64,000 bases of DNA from JBFWUW01 sp050247075 (GCA_050247075.1 JBFWUW010000005.1:75115-139114); one strand, 5' to 3'. Shown: positions 52,834 to 61,558, numbered from the stretch's first letter. The notes: generated by a model not told the origin, from the sequence alone. Translations and numbers: made by a program.

Positions 52834-53244
52834 ATGCGCAGTCGTTATTTAAGTACGATGAAGGTTCTCGTATGCTCATTCCTGATCTGCATCTTCACCA
52901 AAATCGTCGATGCGGATTCGCAATTATGGGAAAATTATTGTTGTAAAGAGGATTATTGGCAGCAATTAGACGATCCGCCGGAAGCGGCGTGCGACTTCAA
53001 CCAATTCAATATGTGCATGCCAATCGGCGGGGCCTGTAGCGGTACTGTACATGAAGAAACTCACGATGCGGAATGTGAACCAGAGCCAGATATTAATTGC
53101 AATCGCATTAAGATCGAAGTTCCGTACAACGTGTACAATAGAATTTGCATCGCAAATGGGGGTCTTTGTTATTGCGATTATATGTGGACTGGTCAGGGTA
53201 CTTGGCTCGTCTGGGACTGCACCGAGAATTGCCCAGAGGAGTAG
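52834..53244 (+). CDS. Secreted 12-cysteine small protein
   Basis: The product is 136 residues with GGAG at 52821 and ATG at 52834. A signal peptide (LVCSFLICIFTKIVDA) leaves about 109 mature residues with 12 cysteines. The even number suggests six disulfides. Acidic residues (EEXXHDAECEPEPD-type segments) and aromatic patches (YMWTGQGTWLVWDC) are frequent. The gene is AT-richer than its neighbours. I know no family for it. It is 6 bases from the next gene. Confidence 0.75.
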   Translation: MRSRYLSTMKVLVCSFLICIFTKIVDADSQLWENYCCKEDYWQQLDDPPEAACDFNQFNMCMPIGGACSGTVHEETHDAECEPEPDINCNRIKIEVPYNVYNRICIANGGLCYCDYMWTGQGTWLVWDCTENCPEE

Positions 53245-53250
53245 TACGGT

Positions 53251-54372
53251 ATGATTGGTCGTCGCGAAGTGTTGTCGTACTGCGGATTTTTGATCGTAAT
53301 AGGCGTAATTTCATATCAAATTTCGCATTCGTCGCGGGTTTCGAGGAAACCACCGGTGGTCACAGAGGTCGCCGGTATTAGTTACGCATGTCTATTGAGT
53401 GAGGTAGCCGGTCAATGCGAAGTGGATTTTCCGATACCCCGCAGCAAGAACTGCCCTATCCAATTAGAGGTGGTTAGCGTTAGTTGCGGATGTGCTGGCG
53501 TTCTTGCTTGTGGTAAGGCGAGGGTGTCCGGCGAAAAATGGTTCGTCGCATTAAACGAGTCTGCCGACATCAGAGTGTTAACCAAGATCGGGATGCGGGC
53601 AGCTCGTCGTAGTATAACAGTGCGACTAAGATTGCAAGAAGAGGCAAATGTGTCTGAACTTGTTTGTAATGCAAGTATTAACGCATTAGCCGACCTGGTG
53701 ATCGATCCACCTGCCTTGACCTTCTTGGTTGGAATTCATTTCGAGCCTGGGGCGACGAAGAAGGTTCGCGTTTCTCGCACTTTTCGGGGCAAAGGTAATA
53801 GTCCATTACCAAAGGTAGTATTGCCGGAGGGATTCAAGGTTGAATCCAGCCGATTGATTCACGTCGAAAACATCGACGAAGGTTCGCGCGACCGCGACTT
53901 ACCCCAGCTCCTCAGCGAAACTTGGGAGTACCGAATTTTCTGCGGCATCTCTGAGGTCGAGCAAGCCGAATCTTTTCGCGCCTACGTCGAGTCGGTTTCT
54001 CCAAACGGAATTAGTTCGGTCGAGCCGCTACCAATCAACGTTCGGCGTGCCAGCGGCATATACGGTCCACGCGTTGTATCAATGGGAGATATCATCGCTG
54101 GGGCGGAGTATAAGCGACGGCTAGTGCTGCTGGCGGCGGACGGAGTGCCTTTTTCCGTGGACGACATATCCATCACTGGTAATGCCTCGCATGTAACGTT
54201 GCCTTTGCCTTGTGCAATGGCACTAAGGCAACAGGTTCTTGAATTTGTCTTGGTTGGCCGGGAGTGCGGTTCGTTTGAGGAACAAATCGCGGTGCGGACG
54301 ACTCATCCCGCCATGCCAGTTTTCACATTTTCGTGTTCCGGTACGATTGTCAAAGATGGAGCAGTTCCATGA
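53251..54372 (+). CDS. DUF1573-like secreted protein
   Basis: The product is 373 residues. An N-terminal membrane/signal segment (SYCGFLIVIGVISYQIS) is followed by a domain with VVSVSCGCAGV at 74-84, the hallmark of DUF1573 beta-sandwich domains. The rest has Ig-like beta segments (VIDPPALTFLVGIHFEPGATKKVRVSRTF). Base composition is AT-richer than average here too. The stop overlaps the next start (ATGA). DUF1573 proteins occur on bacterial surfaces; role unknown. Confidence 0.72.
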   Translation: MIGRREVLSYCGFLIVIGVISYQISHSSRVSRKPPVVTEVAGISYACLLSEVAGQCEVDFPIPRSKNCPIQLEVVSVSCGCAGVLACGKARVSGEKWFVALNESADIRVLTKIGMRAARRSITVRLRLQEEANVSELVCNASINALADLVIDPPALTFLVGIHFEPGATKKVRVSRTFRGKGNSPLPKVVLPEGFKVESSRLIHVENIDEGSRDRDLPQLLSETWEYRIFCGISEVEQAESFRAYVESVSPNGISSVEPLPINVRRASGIYGPRVVSMGDIIAGAEYKRRLVLLAADGVPFSVDDISITGNASHVTLPLPCAMALRQQVLEFVLVGRECGSFEEQIAVRTTHPAMPVFTFSCSGTIVKDGAVP

Positions 54373-55427
54373 AAACCACGTACAGATGCGTTATGGCGGT
54401 CATGGCACTAGCCGTCGTGGGAGAGTCGGGGTTTGCCGACGATGCAGCGCGGCTGGCGCGGTTGCGCGAGTTATGGGAGCGACAGAAGGCCGAGGTGGTA
54501 AGTGGCGAATTTCGCTTGCGGTATTTATTTCGCGGCACGCCTTATCTTCAGCCGATTGAGCCAAGCGAAATATTTTCTTTAATCGAGACAGACGAATTTT
54601 CCACCAGCCGCGATTTGCAAGCCGCGTTTCTCAAGCGGGTAGCGCTGCCCATGCCTGTGTTGAAGGACCAGTGGTGGACCGTGAGCCTGGTATTAAGCGG
54701 CGGCAAGGCGAAGCAAGAGTACTTGGACGATGAGCCCGAATTGGCCGGTGCGACGTTTGAATCCTCCTACGACGGCGAGACGCAAGTTACCAAGGATCGG
54801 CGGCAGGCGACCATCACAAGAGGCCGCTCGCCCGTTCACATCATGAATGTGGGTGAAATTCGCTGGATTCCAGCACTGTTGGATGATGCTGAGATTCTCT
54901 CTACGGAACAGGCCGGCGTGGTCCGCGTGCGGCAGAGTGGCGGCGATTACAGCGGGGAGATGCTTATCGACGAGGCGACCGGTATGGCCTTGCGGTTGGA
55001 TATGTTCAACTCCCAAGGCCAGTTGGCGGTTGCCCTCCGCCAGTACCAGCCGACCGTGCATGCTGGTGATGTGGTGCTGCCTGCCGTGAGCGCCAAGGCC
55101 ACCTACATCGACGGCCAGCCCGCTACGCTGGCCGTCGTGATCGTGGAGAGCGCCACGCTAAACGAACAGGTCAACGACGAAAAGTTCCTCGTCGCCGCGA
55201 ACCCGGGCACCGTCGTGGTGGACAAACGCGAAAGCACGACAAAGCCCAAGATCGATAAAGTCGGCCAAGCGACTGCGGACGTGCTTACGTTCGTGCCCGC
55301 CCGCGCCTTGCCGCACCCGCGCAGTTACAAGTTGCCGTGGCTGGCGGGTGGGGGGGCGATCGTCATTTTGTTGGCGGCGTATCTTTACAAGAAATATCGG
55401 AGAGGCCCCTCGGCCGCCGCGATGTGA
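54369..55427 (+). CDS. Secreted protein with C-terminal membrane anchor
   Basis: The product is 352 residues, starting inside the previous stop (ATGA at 54369). The signal peptide (RCVMAVMALAVVGESGFA) is followed by a soluble domain with helical start (ARLARLRELWERQKAEV) and a beta-rich body (FRLRYLFRGTPYLQPIEPSE, YQPTVHAGDVVLPAVSAKATY). A C-terminal helix (LAGGGAIVILLAAYLYKKYRR) is a membrane anchor. The body could be a LolA-like outer-membrane lipoprotein carrier fold, but this is unproven. Base composition returns to the usual GC level from here on. Confidence 0.72.
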   Translation: MKTTYRCVMAVMALAVVGESGFADDAARLARLRELWERQKAEVVSGEFRLRYLFRGTPYLQPIEPSEIFSLIETDEFSTSRDLQAAFLKRVALPMPVLKDQWWTVSLVLSGGKAKQEYLDDEPELAGATFESSYDGETQVTKDRRQATITRGRSPVHIMNVGEIRWIPALLDDAEILSTEQAGVVRVRQSGGDYSGEMLIDEATGMALRLDMFNSQGQLAVALRQYQPTVHAGDVVLPAVSAKATYIDGQPATLAVVIVESATLNEQVNDEKFLVAANPGTVVVDKRESTTKPKIDKVGQATADVLTFVPARALPHPRSYKLPWLAGGGAIVILLAAYLYKKYRRGPSAAAM

Positions 55428-56137
55428 ACGTTCAACAGGATGACGCCATAACGGCGGACCAGTCCAAGCGTGGACAGTCGCCATTCGATGAGTCTTATTA
55501 CCGCGAGGTCTATCGCGACTACGATCGGCAGAATCCGCCCGCCAAGTTGCGGCACTATGCCGCCCAAGTGAAGGCCCTGAAACAACCGCCCGTCGCCGAA
55601 CGGCGCATCCACGACATTGGCTGCGCCTTCGGAAGGTTTCTGGGCGAACTCGGCTCCGGCTGGCGGCGCTATGGTTCGGATGTCAGCGGCTACGCTATCG
55701 GCCGAGCCAGGAAGGAACAGCCGGAATGCACCTTTGCCGTGGCCGAAATGGGCCAAGCGGAGCGAGAAGGGTTTCCCCGCCAGTTCCATGCCGTGACCGC
55801 CTTTGACTCCATCGAGCACATGCCCGACCCCGAACAACTGGCCGCAAACGTTCGCGGGCAGCTTCCGCCGGGCGGGCTGTTCGTCTTCGTGGTACCGGTG
55901 TACGACGGCTTGAGCGGGCCGCTCATTCGCCAGTTGGACCGCGACCCGACCCACTTGCACAAATGGCCGCGGCAGCGCTGGCTGGACTGGGCCGGGCGGC
56001 ATTTTGAGATTGTCCACTGGCACGGAATTCTGCGATACTTAATGCCCTGGGGCCAGTACTTGCACTGGCCCACGAAGTGCTTTCGCTGGCATACCCCGGC
56101 GATTCTGGTAGTTGCCACGAAAAAAAGTAAGGAATAA
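55424..56137 (+). CDS. Class I SAM-dependent methyltransferase
   Basis: The product is 237 residues, from a GTG at 55424 that overlaps the preceding TGA (GTGA). Motif I is IHDIGCAFGRFL (62-73), then VTAFDSIEHMPDPEQLAANV and PPGGLFVFVVPV. The fold is of the UbiE/Methyltransf_23 type. Its translational coupling to the secreted-protein genes suggests the substrate belongs to the same system. The GTG start is inferred from the overlap. Confidence 0.78.
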   Translation: MNVQQDDAITADQSKRGQSPFDESYYREVYRDYDRQNPPAKLRHYAAQVKALKQPPVAERRIHDIGCAFGRFLGELGSGWRRYGSDVSGYAIGRARKEQPECTFAVAEMGQAEREGFPRQFHAVTAFDSIEHMPDPEQLAANVRGQLPPGGLFVFVVPVYDGLSGPLIRQLDRDPTHLHKWPRQRWLDWAGRHFEIVHWHGILRYLMPWGQYLHWPTKCFRWHTPAILVVATKKSKE

Positions 56138-56189
56138 CCACAAAAGCCAAGGGCTGCCAGCAATCAACAAACGGTTAAGGCGATCCTTC

Positions 56190-56227
56190 TGAACACCGAA
56201 TACTGAAAACCGAACACCAGAAACCAG
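56190..56227. repeat. GAACACCGAATACTGAAAACC-type short-period repeat
   Basis: The units GAACACCGAA, TACTGAAAAC, CGAACACCAG and AAACCAGC form a degenerate 10-base period. It ends shortly before the ATG at 56240. Only one copy was found in the window. Confidence 0.45.
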
Positions 56228-56239
56228 CATCCACCAGCG

Positions 56240-57178
56240 ATGAACATCACGCTCACGCCACATTTACGTCGCCACGGCATAACGCTTGTGGAATTGCTGG
56301 TTGTTATCTCCATCATCGGCATGCTGATGGCTTTGTCGCTGCCGGCGGTGATGGCCGCGCGGGAGAGTGCCCGGCGGACGACCTGCCAGAGCAACCTGCG
56401 GCAAGTGGCCTTGGCGGCGGATTTGTTTCATGTCTCGCGTGGCCGCTATCCGCCGGGCCAGGGGGGCCGCGAATTCAAGTGGGGGCCCGATTCGACCGCC
56501 TGGAGTTGGCTGGCCCGGCTGCTGCCCTACTTGGAGCGGCAAGACTTGTACGAGCAAGGCGAGATAGGCCGGAAAACGCTGCGGCATAGCGTAGCCACAG
56601 GGCACCAGATTGACGTGTACCTTTGCCCCACCAATGCCAGCAGCGGCACGCGCGTTGATGCCGGGAATTTGGAAGGCCTGACGGTGGGGGCCACATGTTA
56701 CAAAGGAGTCAGTGGAGCCAATTGGGGGGACGATAACGACGGTGGCGGACCGTTTGCCACGCCGTGGCGGAACGCCGGAACCAATGGCTCTTACGATGGC
56801 TTGGCCCAAGGGGACGGGCCACTCTACCGCAGCGACAGCCGGCACGATCGCACCCAAGCAATCTTTCGCGACGGGCTGAGTAACACGTTTTTGGTGGGCG
56901 AGGACGTGCCAGACGCCAACCGTTGGTGCAGTTGGCCCTACAGCAACAATGCCTACGGCACTTGCGCAATTCCGCCTAATGTGGAACGGCTGTCGGGTGC
57001 CGCCGATCCGGGCAATTACCCCGTGACTTGGGGCTTTCGCAGTTACCACCCCAATGGATTGAGCTTTGCCATGGCCGACGGATCGGTGCGGTTTATCGAC
57101 GACGGCATTTCGCTGGAAGTCTATCGGGCATTGGCTACGGTGGCGGGCAGGGAGCCGTTGGATGACAAGGAATGGTAG
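56240..57178 (+). CDS. DUF1559 pseudopilin-like protein
   Basis: The product is 312 residues. The N-terminus HGITLVELLVVISIIGML is a type IV prepilin/pseudopilin methylation helix (cleavage after Gly). The body is DUF1559: RESARRTTCQSNLRQVALAADLFHVSRGRYPPGQ, SWLARLLPYLERQDLYEQG, DGLSNTFLVGED. Near the C-terminus FRSYHPNGLSFAMADGSVRFIDD is the H-x(9)-DG motif. DUF1559 proteins are expanded in Planctomycetes and are exported by a type II-secretion-like apparatus. Confidence 0.95.
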   Translation: MNITLTPHLRRHGITLVELLVVISIIGMLMALSLPAVMAARESARRTTCQSNLRQVALAADLFHVSRGRYPPGQGGREFKWGPDSTAWSWLARLLPYLERQDLYEQGEIGRKTLRHSVATGHQIDVYLCPTNASSGTRVDAGNLEGLTVGATCYKGVSGANWGDDNDGGGPFATPWRNAGTNGSYDGLAQGDGPLYRSDSRHDRTQAIFRDGLSNTFLVGEDVPDANRWCSWPYSNNAYGTCAIPPNVERLSGAADPGNYPVTWGFRSYHPNGLSFAMADGSVRFIDDGISLEVYRALATVAGREPLDDKEW

Positions 57179-57264
57179 GAGGTCTAGGGTGTTTGGTTCT
57201 CAGTCCCGTTTCAATTTCATAGTTGAATGCCGGCGGCTTCTCCGCTGAACGTTCCCTCGCTGTC

Positions 57265-58533
57265 ATGCCATTGCCCTCGACCGCCAAGACAATATGGCAA
57301 GCGCCGGTAGGCGGAGTTTTGCTGTGTGCCGCCACGTTTGTCTTGGCCTTTGGCGGTGCGACGTTCGGCCAGACTTTTGTTCGCCATACTTCACGCGTGA
57401 ACAATGGCCAGCGCGGCATCGTGGCGGCCCTCTGCCAATGGGACAGCCAAAGCTACGTCAAGATCGCCAAGGACGGATACCAGTACGATCCCAGCCAGGC
57501 CAATGCCATTGTCCACTATCCGGCCTATCCCTTGGCGGGCCGCGGTTTGGCCCGACTCACGGGAATTCATACCGATTTGGCACTGCTAATTGTGTCCAAC
57601 TTGTGCTTTGCCGCCGCCTGCGCGGCGGTGGCAGCGCGCGGTTCCCTTGGCCCGGTGCCCCACTTCGCGCCCATCGAGGAGGGGCATGCGGCAATCGGCG
57701 AGGAAGAAGCACGCCTCAATTTAGGACTGTTCTGTGCGCTGTCACTGTGCCTTTTTCCCACCACGATGTTCATGCGGATGGCCTACAGTGAAGGGCTATT
57801 TGTCTGTCTTGCGGGAGTGGCCGTCTTGGGCCTGCGACGGCGTTGGCCCTTGTGGCTGGTTGCGGCCATCGTTGGGCTGGGAACCGCCACGCGGCCGGTC
57901 GGTGCCGCATTATTGTTGCCCCTACTCTGGCGCGTGAGGTGCGATGGCGGTAGCGTTTCGCGCGTTCTCGTACGCGCGGCTTTGTATGGCGCATTGGCAA
58001 GCTGGGGCGTGGCGGCCTACATGCTGTACCAGTATTGGGCATTTGGAGACGCGCTGGCCTTCGTCCGGAACAACGAACATTGGAAAGCCGTGCCTGCCAT
58101 CGGATGGCGGGAACACCTGGTGGCCCTGGTGACGCTCAAGCCGCTCTGGCAAGTTTATCTGCCGTCGTCGCCAGCGTACTGGTTGAGGATCGAACAACAT
58201 CCCGAGGCAGGTTTCAGCTTGGCCTTTGCGAACCCAATCTATTTTGTGTTGGCCCTGGGAATGTTGATTTGGGGATGCAAGCGGCGTTGGATCGACACGG
58301 GGGAATTGCTGCTGGGTCTGGGGCTATTGGCGATACCGTATGTCTCAAAGAGCTACGACATGGCTTTCGCGGGCATGGGACGGTTTGTCGCCTCCGTCGT
58401 GCCGCTACATTTTGTGTTCGGCCATATCCTGGCACGTATGCCGGGCCCGCTCGCTGCGACGGTCGCGGCCCTGTCCGCCGGATTGTTGGCCGCCTACGCG
58501 GCACTATTCGCGGCCGGGTACACCATCATTTAA
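57265..58533 (+). CDS. PIG-V-like mannosyltransferase, multi-pass
   Basis: The product is 422 residues from the ATG at 57265; a TTG at 57223 would add 14 residues. It has many membrane segments. The block LCQWDSQSYVKIAKDGYQYDP followed by YPAYPLAGRGLARLTG resembles the PIG-V/GPI-mannosyltransferase 2 family of lipid-linked-sugar glycosyltransferases with an essential acidic residue (WD). It likely uses a polyprenyl-phosphate sugar donor at the membrane. Acceptor unknown. Confidence 0.78.
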   Translation: MPLPSTAKTIWQAPVGGVLLCAATFVLAFGGATFGQTFVRHTSRVNNGQRGIVAALCQWDSQSYVKIAKDGYQYDPSQANAIVHYPAYPLAGRGLARLTGIHTDLALLIVSNLCFAAACAAVAARGSLGPVPHFAPIEEGHAAIGEEEARLNLGLFCALSLCLFPTTMFMRMAYSEGLFVCLAGVAVLGLRRRWPLWLVAAIVGLGTATRPVGAALLLPLLWRVRCDGGSVSRVLVRAALYGALASWGVAAYMLYQYWAFGDALAFVRNNEHWKAVPAIGWREHLVALVTLKPLWQVYLPSSPAYWLRIEQHPEAGFSLAFANPIYFVLALGMLIWGCKRRWIDTGELLLGLGLLAIPYVSKSYDMAFAGMGRFVASVVPLHFVFGHILARMPGPLAATVAALSAGLLAAYAALFAAGYTII

Positions 58534-58591
58534 GACACTCTCATCAATGTGGGAACCAGCTACCGAGGAATCGGTTTCGCAAAGTAACTCA

Positions 58592-58619
58592 TTGACAGGT
58601 CGTAAACTTCCGATATATT
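58592..58619 (+). promoter_or_regulatory. Sigma70-type promoter of the sulfur operon
   Basis: TTGACA (58592-58597) and TATATT (58614-58619) are 16 bases apart. The -10 overlaps the palindrome at 58614-58627. It should drive the ArsR-like gene and the genes behind it. Confidence 0.7.
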
Positions 58620-58627
58620 TGAATATA
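58614..58627. promoter_or_regulatory. Palindromic operator TATATT-TG-AATATA
   Basis: A perfect 6+6 inverted repeat with a 2-base centre overlaps the -10 box and ends 16 bases before the ATG at 58644. AT-rich inverted repeats in this position are bound by ArsR/BigR-type repressors. I infer autoregulation by the adjacent gene. Confidence 0.6.
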
Positions 58628-58643
58628 GAAGGGAGAGCAATAC

Positions 58644-58961
58644 ATGGCCGCCAAACTGCGACTGACCGACTTGAACGCCTTGGGGCAGGCCGCGGAGTGC
58701 TTGCGGACCCTGGCCCACCCGCACCGCTTGCGGATGGTGCAGATGCTGTTGCAAGGCGATTACACCGTTAGCGAGTTGGCGGAGGCCTGCGAACTCCCCA
58801 GCGCCATGGCCTCGGAACATTTGCGCCTCATGCAACGGTGCGGGTTTTTGACCAGCCAAAAGGAAGGCCGCAAGGTCTACTACCAGGTGGCTGAGCCGCA
58901 CCTCAAGGATATTCTCAAGTGCATTGAGTCGCGTTTTGGCGTGGCGGCTGGCAGTCCCTAG
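58644..58961 (+). CDS. ArsR/BigR-like transcriptional repressor, probable persulfide sensor
   Basis: The product is 105 residues with AAGGGAG upstream. The winged-helix core is ECLRTLAHPHRLRMVQMLLQG, TVSELAEACELPSAMASEHLRLMQRCGFL and GRKVYYQVAEPHL. Cysteines at 19, 49, 66 and 93 include one in the recognition-helix region and one near the C-terminus, as in the BigR/SqrR family, in which two cysteines form a polysulfide bond. Its neighbours handle reduced sulfur. It should repress the operon until reactive sulfur modifies it. The exact sensing pair (49/93 by position) is inferred. Confidence 0.85.
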   Translation: MAAKLRLTDLNALGQAAECLRTLAHPHRLRMVQMLLQGDYTVSELAEACELPSAMASEHLRLMQRCGFLTSQKEGRKVYYQVAEPHLKDILKCIESRFGVAAGSP

Positions 58962-59053
58962 AGCATGCCGAATTCTCTTTTTTTACCGAACATATCGTTA
59001 TCTTCCGACGTATCAATTAATCATCGCATTCCCCGATCATGAGGAGCCTGACC

Positions 59054-59656
59054 ATGAGCATCGCCACCATTTCTCCCCAGCAGTTGCACGAGATTGTTCA
59101 AGCCGGGAATGACGCGGAACTGATCGACGTCCGCACGCCCGTCGAGTTTCGTGAGGTGCATGTCGACTTTGCCCGCAATGTCCCCTTGGATCGGCTGGAT
59201 GCGACCGGGCTGGCGGCTGGCCGCAATGGCTCGGAGCGGCCGTTGTACGTTATTTGCCGGTCGGGCAGCCGTGGCCAGCAAGCGTGCGAAAAACTGTTGG
59301 CGGCCGGCTGCGGCAACGTGGTCAACGTCGCAGGGGGAACGCAGGCCTGGGATCAGGCGGGCTTGCCGGTCGCCCGCGGCAAGAAGGCTATTTCGCTGGA
59401 ACGGCAAGTTCGCATTGCCGCGGGGTCGCTGGTGTTGGCCGGCTCGTTGTTGGGCTATTTCGCGGACCCCGTGTGGTTCGCCTTGTCGGCCTTTGTGGGG
59501 GCGGGCCTGGTCTTCGCGGGCGTGACCGACACCTGCGGCATGGGAATGTTGCTGGCGCGAATGCCGTGGAATCAGGTTGCCTCCGAAGAAAAAGGCCGCG
59601 ATGCCACGGAGTCCGCCGCCTGTTCCACCAGGTCTGGCGGCAACTGCAACGGTTGA
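59054..59656 (+). CDS. Rhodanese-like membrane protein, YgaP type
   Basis: The product is 200 residues with GAGGAG at 59040 and ATG at 59054. The rhodanese domain spans 1-110 with active-site loop CRSGSR (68-73). Two hydrophobic helices at about 121-137 and 139-157 and the block TCGMGMLLARMPWN match the YgaP/DUF2892 membrane domain. The C-terminus adds two cysteines (AACSTRSGGNCNG). YgaP-type proteins transfer sulfane sulfur at the membrane. Confidence 0.9.
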   Translation: MSIATISPQQLHEIVQAGNDAELIDVRTPVEFREVHVDFARNVPLDRLDATGLAAGRNGSERPLYVICRSGSRGQQACEKLLAAGCGNVVNVAGGTQAWDQAGLPVARGKKAISLERQVRIAAGSLVLAGSLLGYFADPVWFALSAFVGAGLVFAGVTDTCGMGMLLARMPWNQVASEEKGRDATESAACSTRSGGNCNG

Positions 59657-59710
59657 AGCATCAACAGGGACAAGATTCGAGCAATCCAACATCAAGATCA
59701 GGAGAACGCC

Positions 59711-60067
59711 ATGAGTGCCGTACAGCAAGTTTCGCAAGCAACGTTTTCCCGCGAAGTCCTTCAGGCAAACGTGCCGGTTCTGGTCGACTTCTACGCCGAT
59801 TGGTGCGGTCCGTGCCGGCGCTTGGGGCCAACGCTGGACAGGTTGGCGGTCGAGTTCGCTGGCCGCGCCAAGATTGTCAAAGTCAACGTCGATGCCGAGC
59901 AAGGCTTGGCGAACCAATTTCAAGTCGAGTCGATTCCTACCTTGGCCATCGTCTCGGGCGGAAAGCTGCTCGGTAAGACAGCCGGATTGGTGCCCGAGGC
60001 CCAACTGCGGCAAGCCTTGCACCAATGCTTGAATGCCGGTCCTGGAGCTGCGCGGCAAGTTGGCTGA
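59711..60067 (+). CDS. Thioredoxin
   Basis: The product is 118 residues. The active site WCGPC (31-35), the VDFYADWCGPCRRL block, the cis-Pro loop SIPTLAI (74-80) and typical length are all present. It probably reduces the persulfide or disulfide products of its neighbours in the sulfur operon. There is no signal peptide, so it is cytoplasmic. RBS-like AGGAGAACGCC precedes the ATG. Confidence 0.93.
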   Translation: MSAVQQVSQATFSREVLQANVPVLVDFYADWCGPCRRLGPTLDRLAVEFAGRAKIVKVNVDAEQGLANQFQVESIPTLAIVSGGKLLGKTAGLVPEAQLRQALHQCLNAGPGAARQVG

Positions 60068-60118
60068 TCGCCAGCACGATCGCAGGCACGTCCACACATT
60101 CTTTACCGGAGACGAATC

Positions 60119-61558
60119 ATGATTCTCAAACAATACTATCTGGGCTGCCTGGCGCATGCTTCGTATCTCATCGCGGATGAAAAGACTAAGGTCGCGGCTG
60201 TGGTTGATCCTCAGCGCGATGTTGAACAGTACCTGCAAGATGCCCAAGCGGGCGGATACTCGTTGAAGTACGTCTTTCTGACGCACTTTCACGCCGACTT
60301 TCTGGCGGGCCACATCGAACTGCGGAACAAGGCCGGTGCCCGGATTGTGATGGGGGCCCGCGCCCAGGCCGAGTTTGCCTTTCAGGCGGTGAAGGACGGA
60401 GACCAGATTGATCTGGGCGATGTCCGTATCCAGATCTTGGAGACACCCGGCCACACGCCCGAGGGCATCTCGCTGTTGGTGTTCGACCGTACCCAAAGCG
60501 AGACGGTCCCCCATGCGGTGCTGACTGGCGACACGCTGTTCATTGGCGACGTTGCCCGGCCCGACTTGCTGGCTTCCGTGGGCGTTTCCGCCGATGAATT
60601 GGCTGAAATGTTGTACCACTCGCTGCACAAATTGCGCGGCCTACCCGACGACACACTGGTCTATCCCGCGCATGGTGCCGGTTCGATGTGTGGCAAGAAC
60701 TTGAGCCAAGAGACCGTCTCGACAATTGGCGAGCAGAAGCGCTTTAACTATGCCTTGCAGCCGATGGACTTCGGCGATTTCCAACGGCTGGTAACGGCTG
60801 ACCAACCGGAAGCGCCAGACTACTTTGTTTACGATGCCATCAAGAATCGCCAAGAACGGCCCGCCCTGGAAGAGACGTTGCGTTCGTCGCTGCGTGCCCT
60901 AAGTGTCGAGGATGTCATGCGGCTGAAGGATCAGGTGCCGCCGGCCCAACTGGTGGATGTCCGCGCAGCGATGGATTATGAGGCCGCGCACTTGGCGGGG
61001 GCGATCAACATCGGCCTGCAAGGCAAGTATGCCACCTGGTGCGGCTCCATCCTTAGCCACGACCGGCCCATCGTCGTGATCGCCGATCCGGGAAGTGAAG
61101 AAGAAGCGGTGATGCGGTTGGGGCGGATCGGGTTCGACAACGTGGCCGGTTTCCTCCAGGATGGCATGGCGGCGCTCGAACATCGGCCCGACCTGCTGGC
61201 CGCGGTGCCCCGGGTTACGGCCCAGGCCTTGGCGCGCCAAATGGAAGAACCGCAAGTTCCCTTTGTGCTGGATGTGCGCACCAATCAAGAGTGGCTGGCG
61301 GGGCATATCGCCGGCAGCCACAACATTCCCCTGGCCCAACTGCAAGATCGCCTGGGTGAAGTTCCGCTCGATCGGCCCGTAGCCGTCCATTGCGAGGGAG
61401 GCTATCGCTCGGCCATCGCCGCCAGCCTGCTCACGGCGGCGGGCAGAACGAATGTCTCTGACCTGGTGGGAGGCTGGAAAGCCTGGAACGCCAGCACGCT
61501 GCCGACCGAGTCGGATGAGGCCGGTCCGCAAACATGCACAACCTCTGGTGCCAAGTGA
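60119..61558 (+). CDS. Persulfide dioxygenase-rhodanese fusion (CstB-like)
   Basis: The product is 479 residues. The N-terminal metallo-beta-lactamase domain (1-240) has THFHADFLAGH (55-65), ETPGHTPEG (His 112), LTGDTLFIGD (Asp 138) and YPAHGAG (His 185), the mononuclear iron site of persulfide dioxygenases. A first rhodanese domain (261-360) lacks the active-site Cys (VVVIADPGSEEEA). A second (369-460) has it: HCEGGYRS, Cys 425. This MBL, inactive rhodanese, active rhodanese order is that of CstB. It oxidises persulfides to sulfite and thiosulfate. Confidence 0.93.
   Translation: MILKQYYLGCLAHASYLIADEKTKVAAVVDPQRDVEQYLQDAQAGGYSLKYVFLTHFHADFLAGHIELRNKAGARIVMGARAQAEFAFQAVKDGDQIDLGDVRIQILETPGHTPEGISLLVFDRTQSETVPHAVLTGDTLFIGDVARPDLLASVGVSADELAEMLYHSLHKLRGLPDDTLVYPAHGAGSMCGKNLSQETVSTIGEQKRFNYALQPMDFGDFQRLVTADQPEAPDYFVYDAIKNRQERPALEETLRSSLRALSVEDVMRLKDQVPPAQLVDVRAAMDYEAAHLAGAINIGLQGKYATWCGSILSHDRPIVVIADPGSEEEAVMRLGRIGFDNVAGFLQDGMAALEHRPDLLAAVPRVTAQALARQMEEPQVPFVLDVRTNQEWLAGHIAGSHNIPLAQLQDRLGEVPLDRPVAVHCEGGYRSAIAASLLTAAGRTNVSDLVGGWKAWNASTLPTESDEAGPQTCTTSGAK

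Noticed and set aside
53108..53353. 81-codon minus-strand frame across the accessory operon
   Set aside because: Antisense to the cysteine-rich and DUF1573-like genes; Arg/Ser-rich with no motif.
59021..60628. 535-codon minus-strand frame
   Set aside because: Antisense to rhodanese, thioredoxin and the dioxygenase, all of which carry catalytic motifs.
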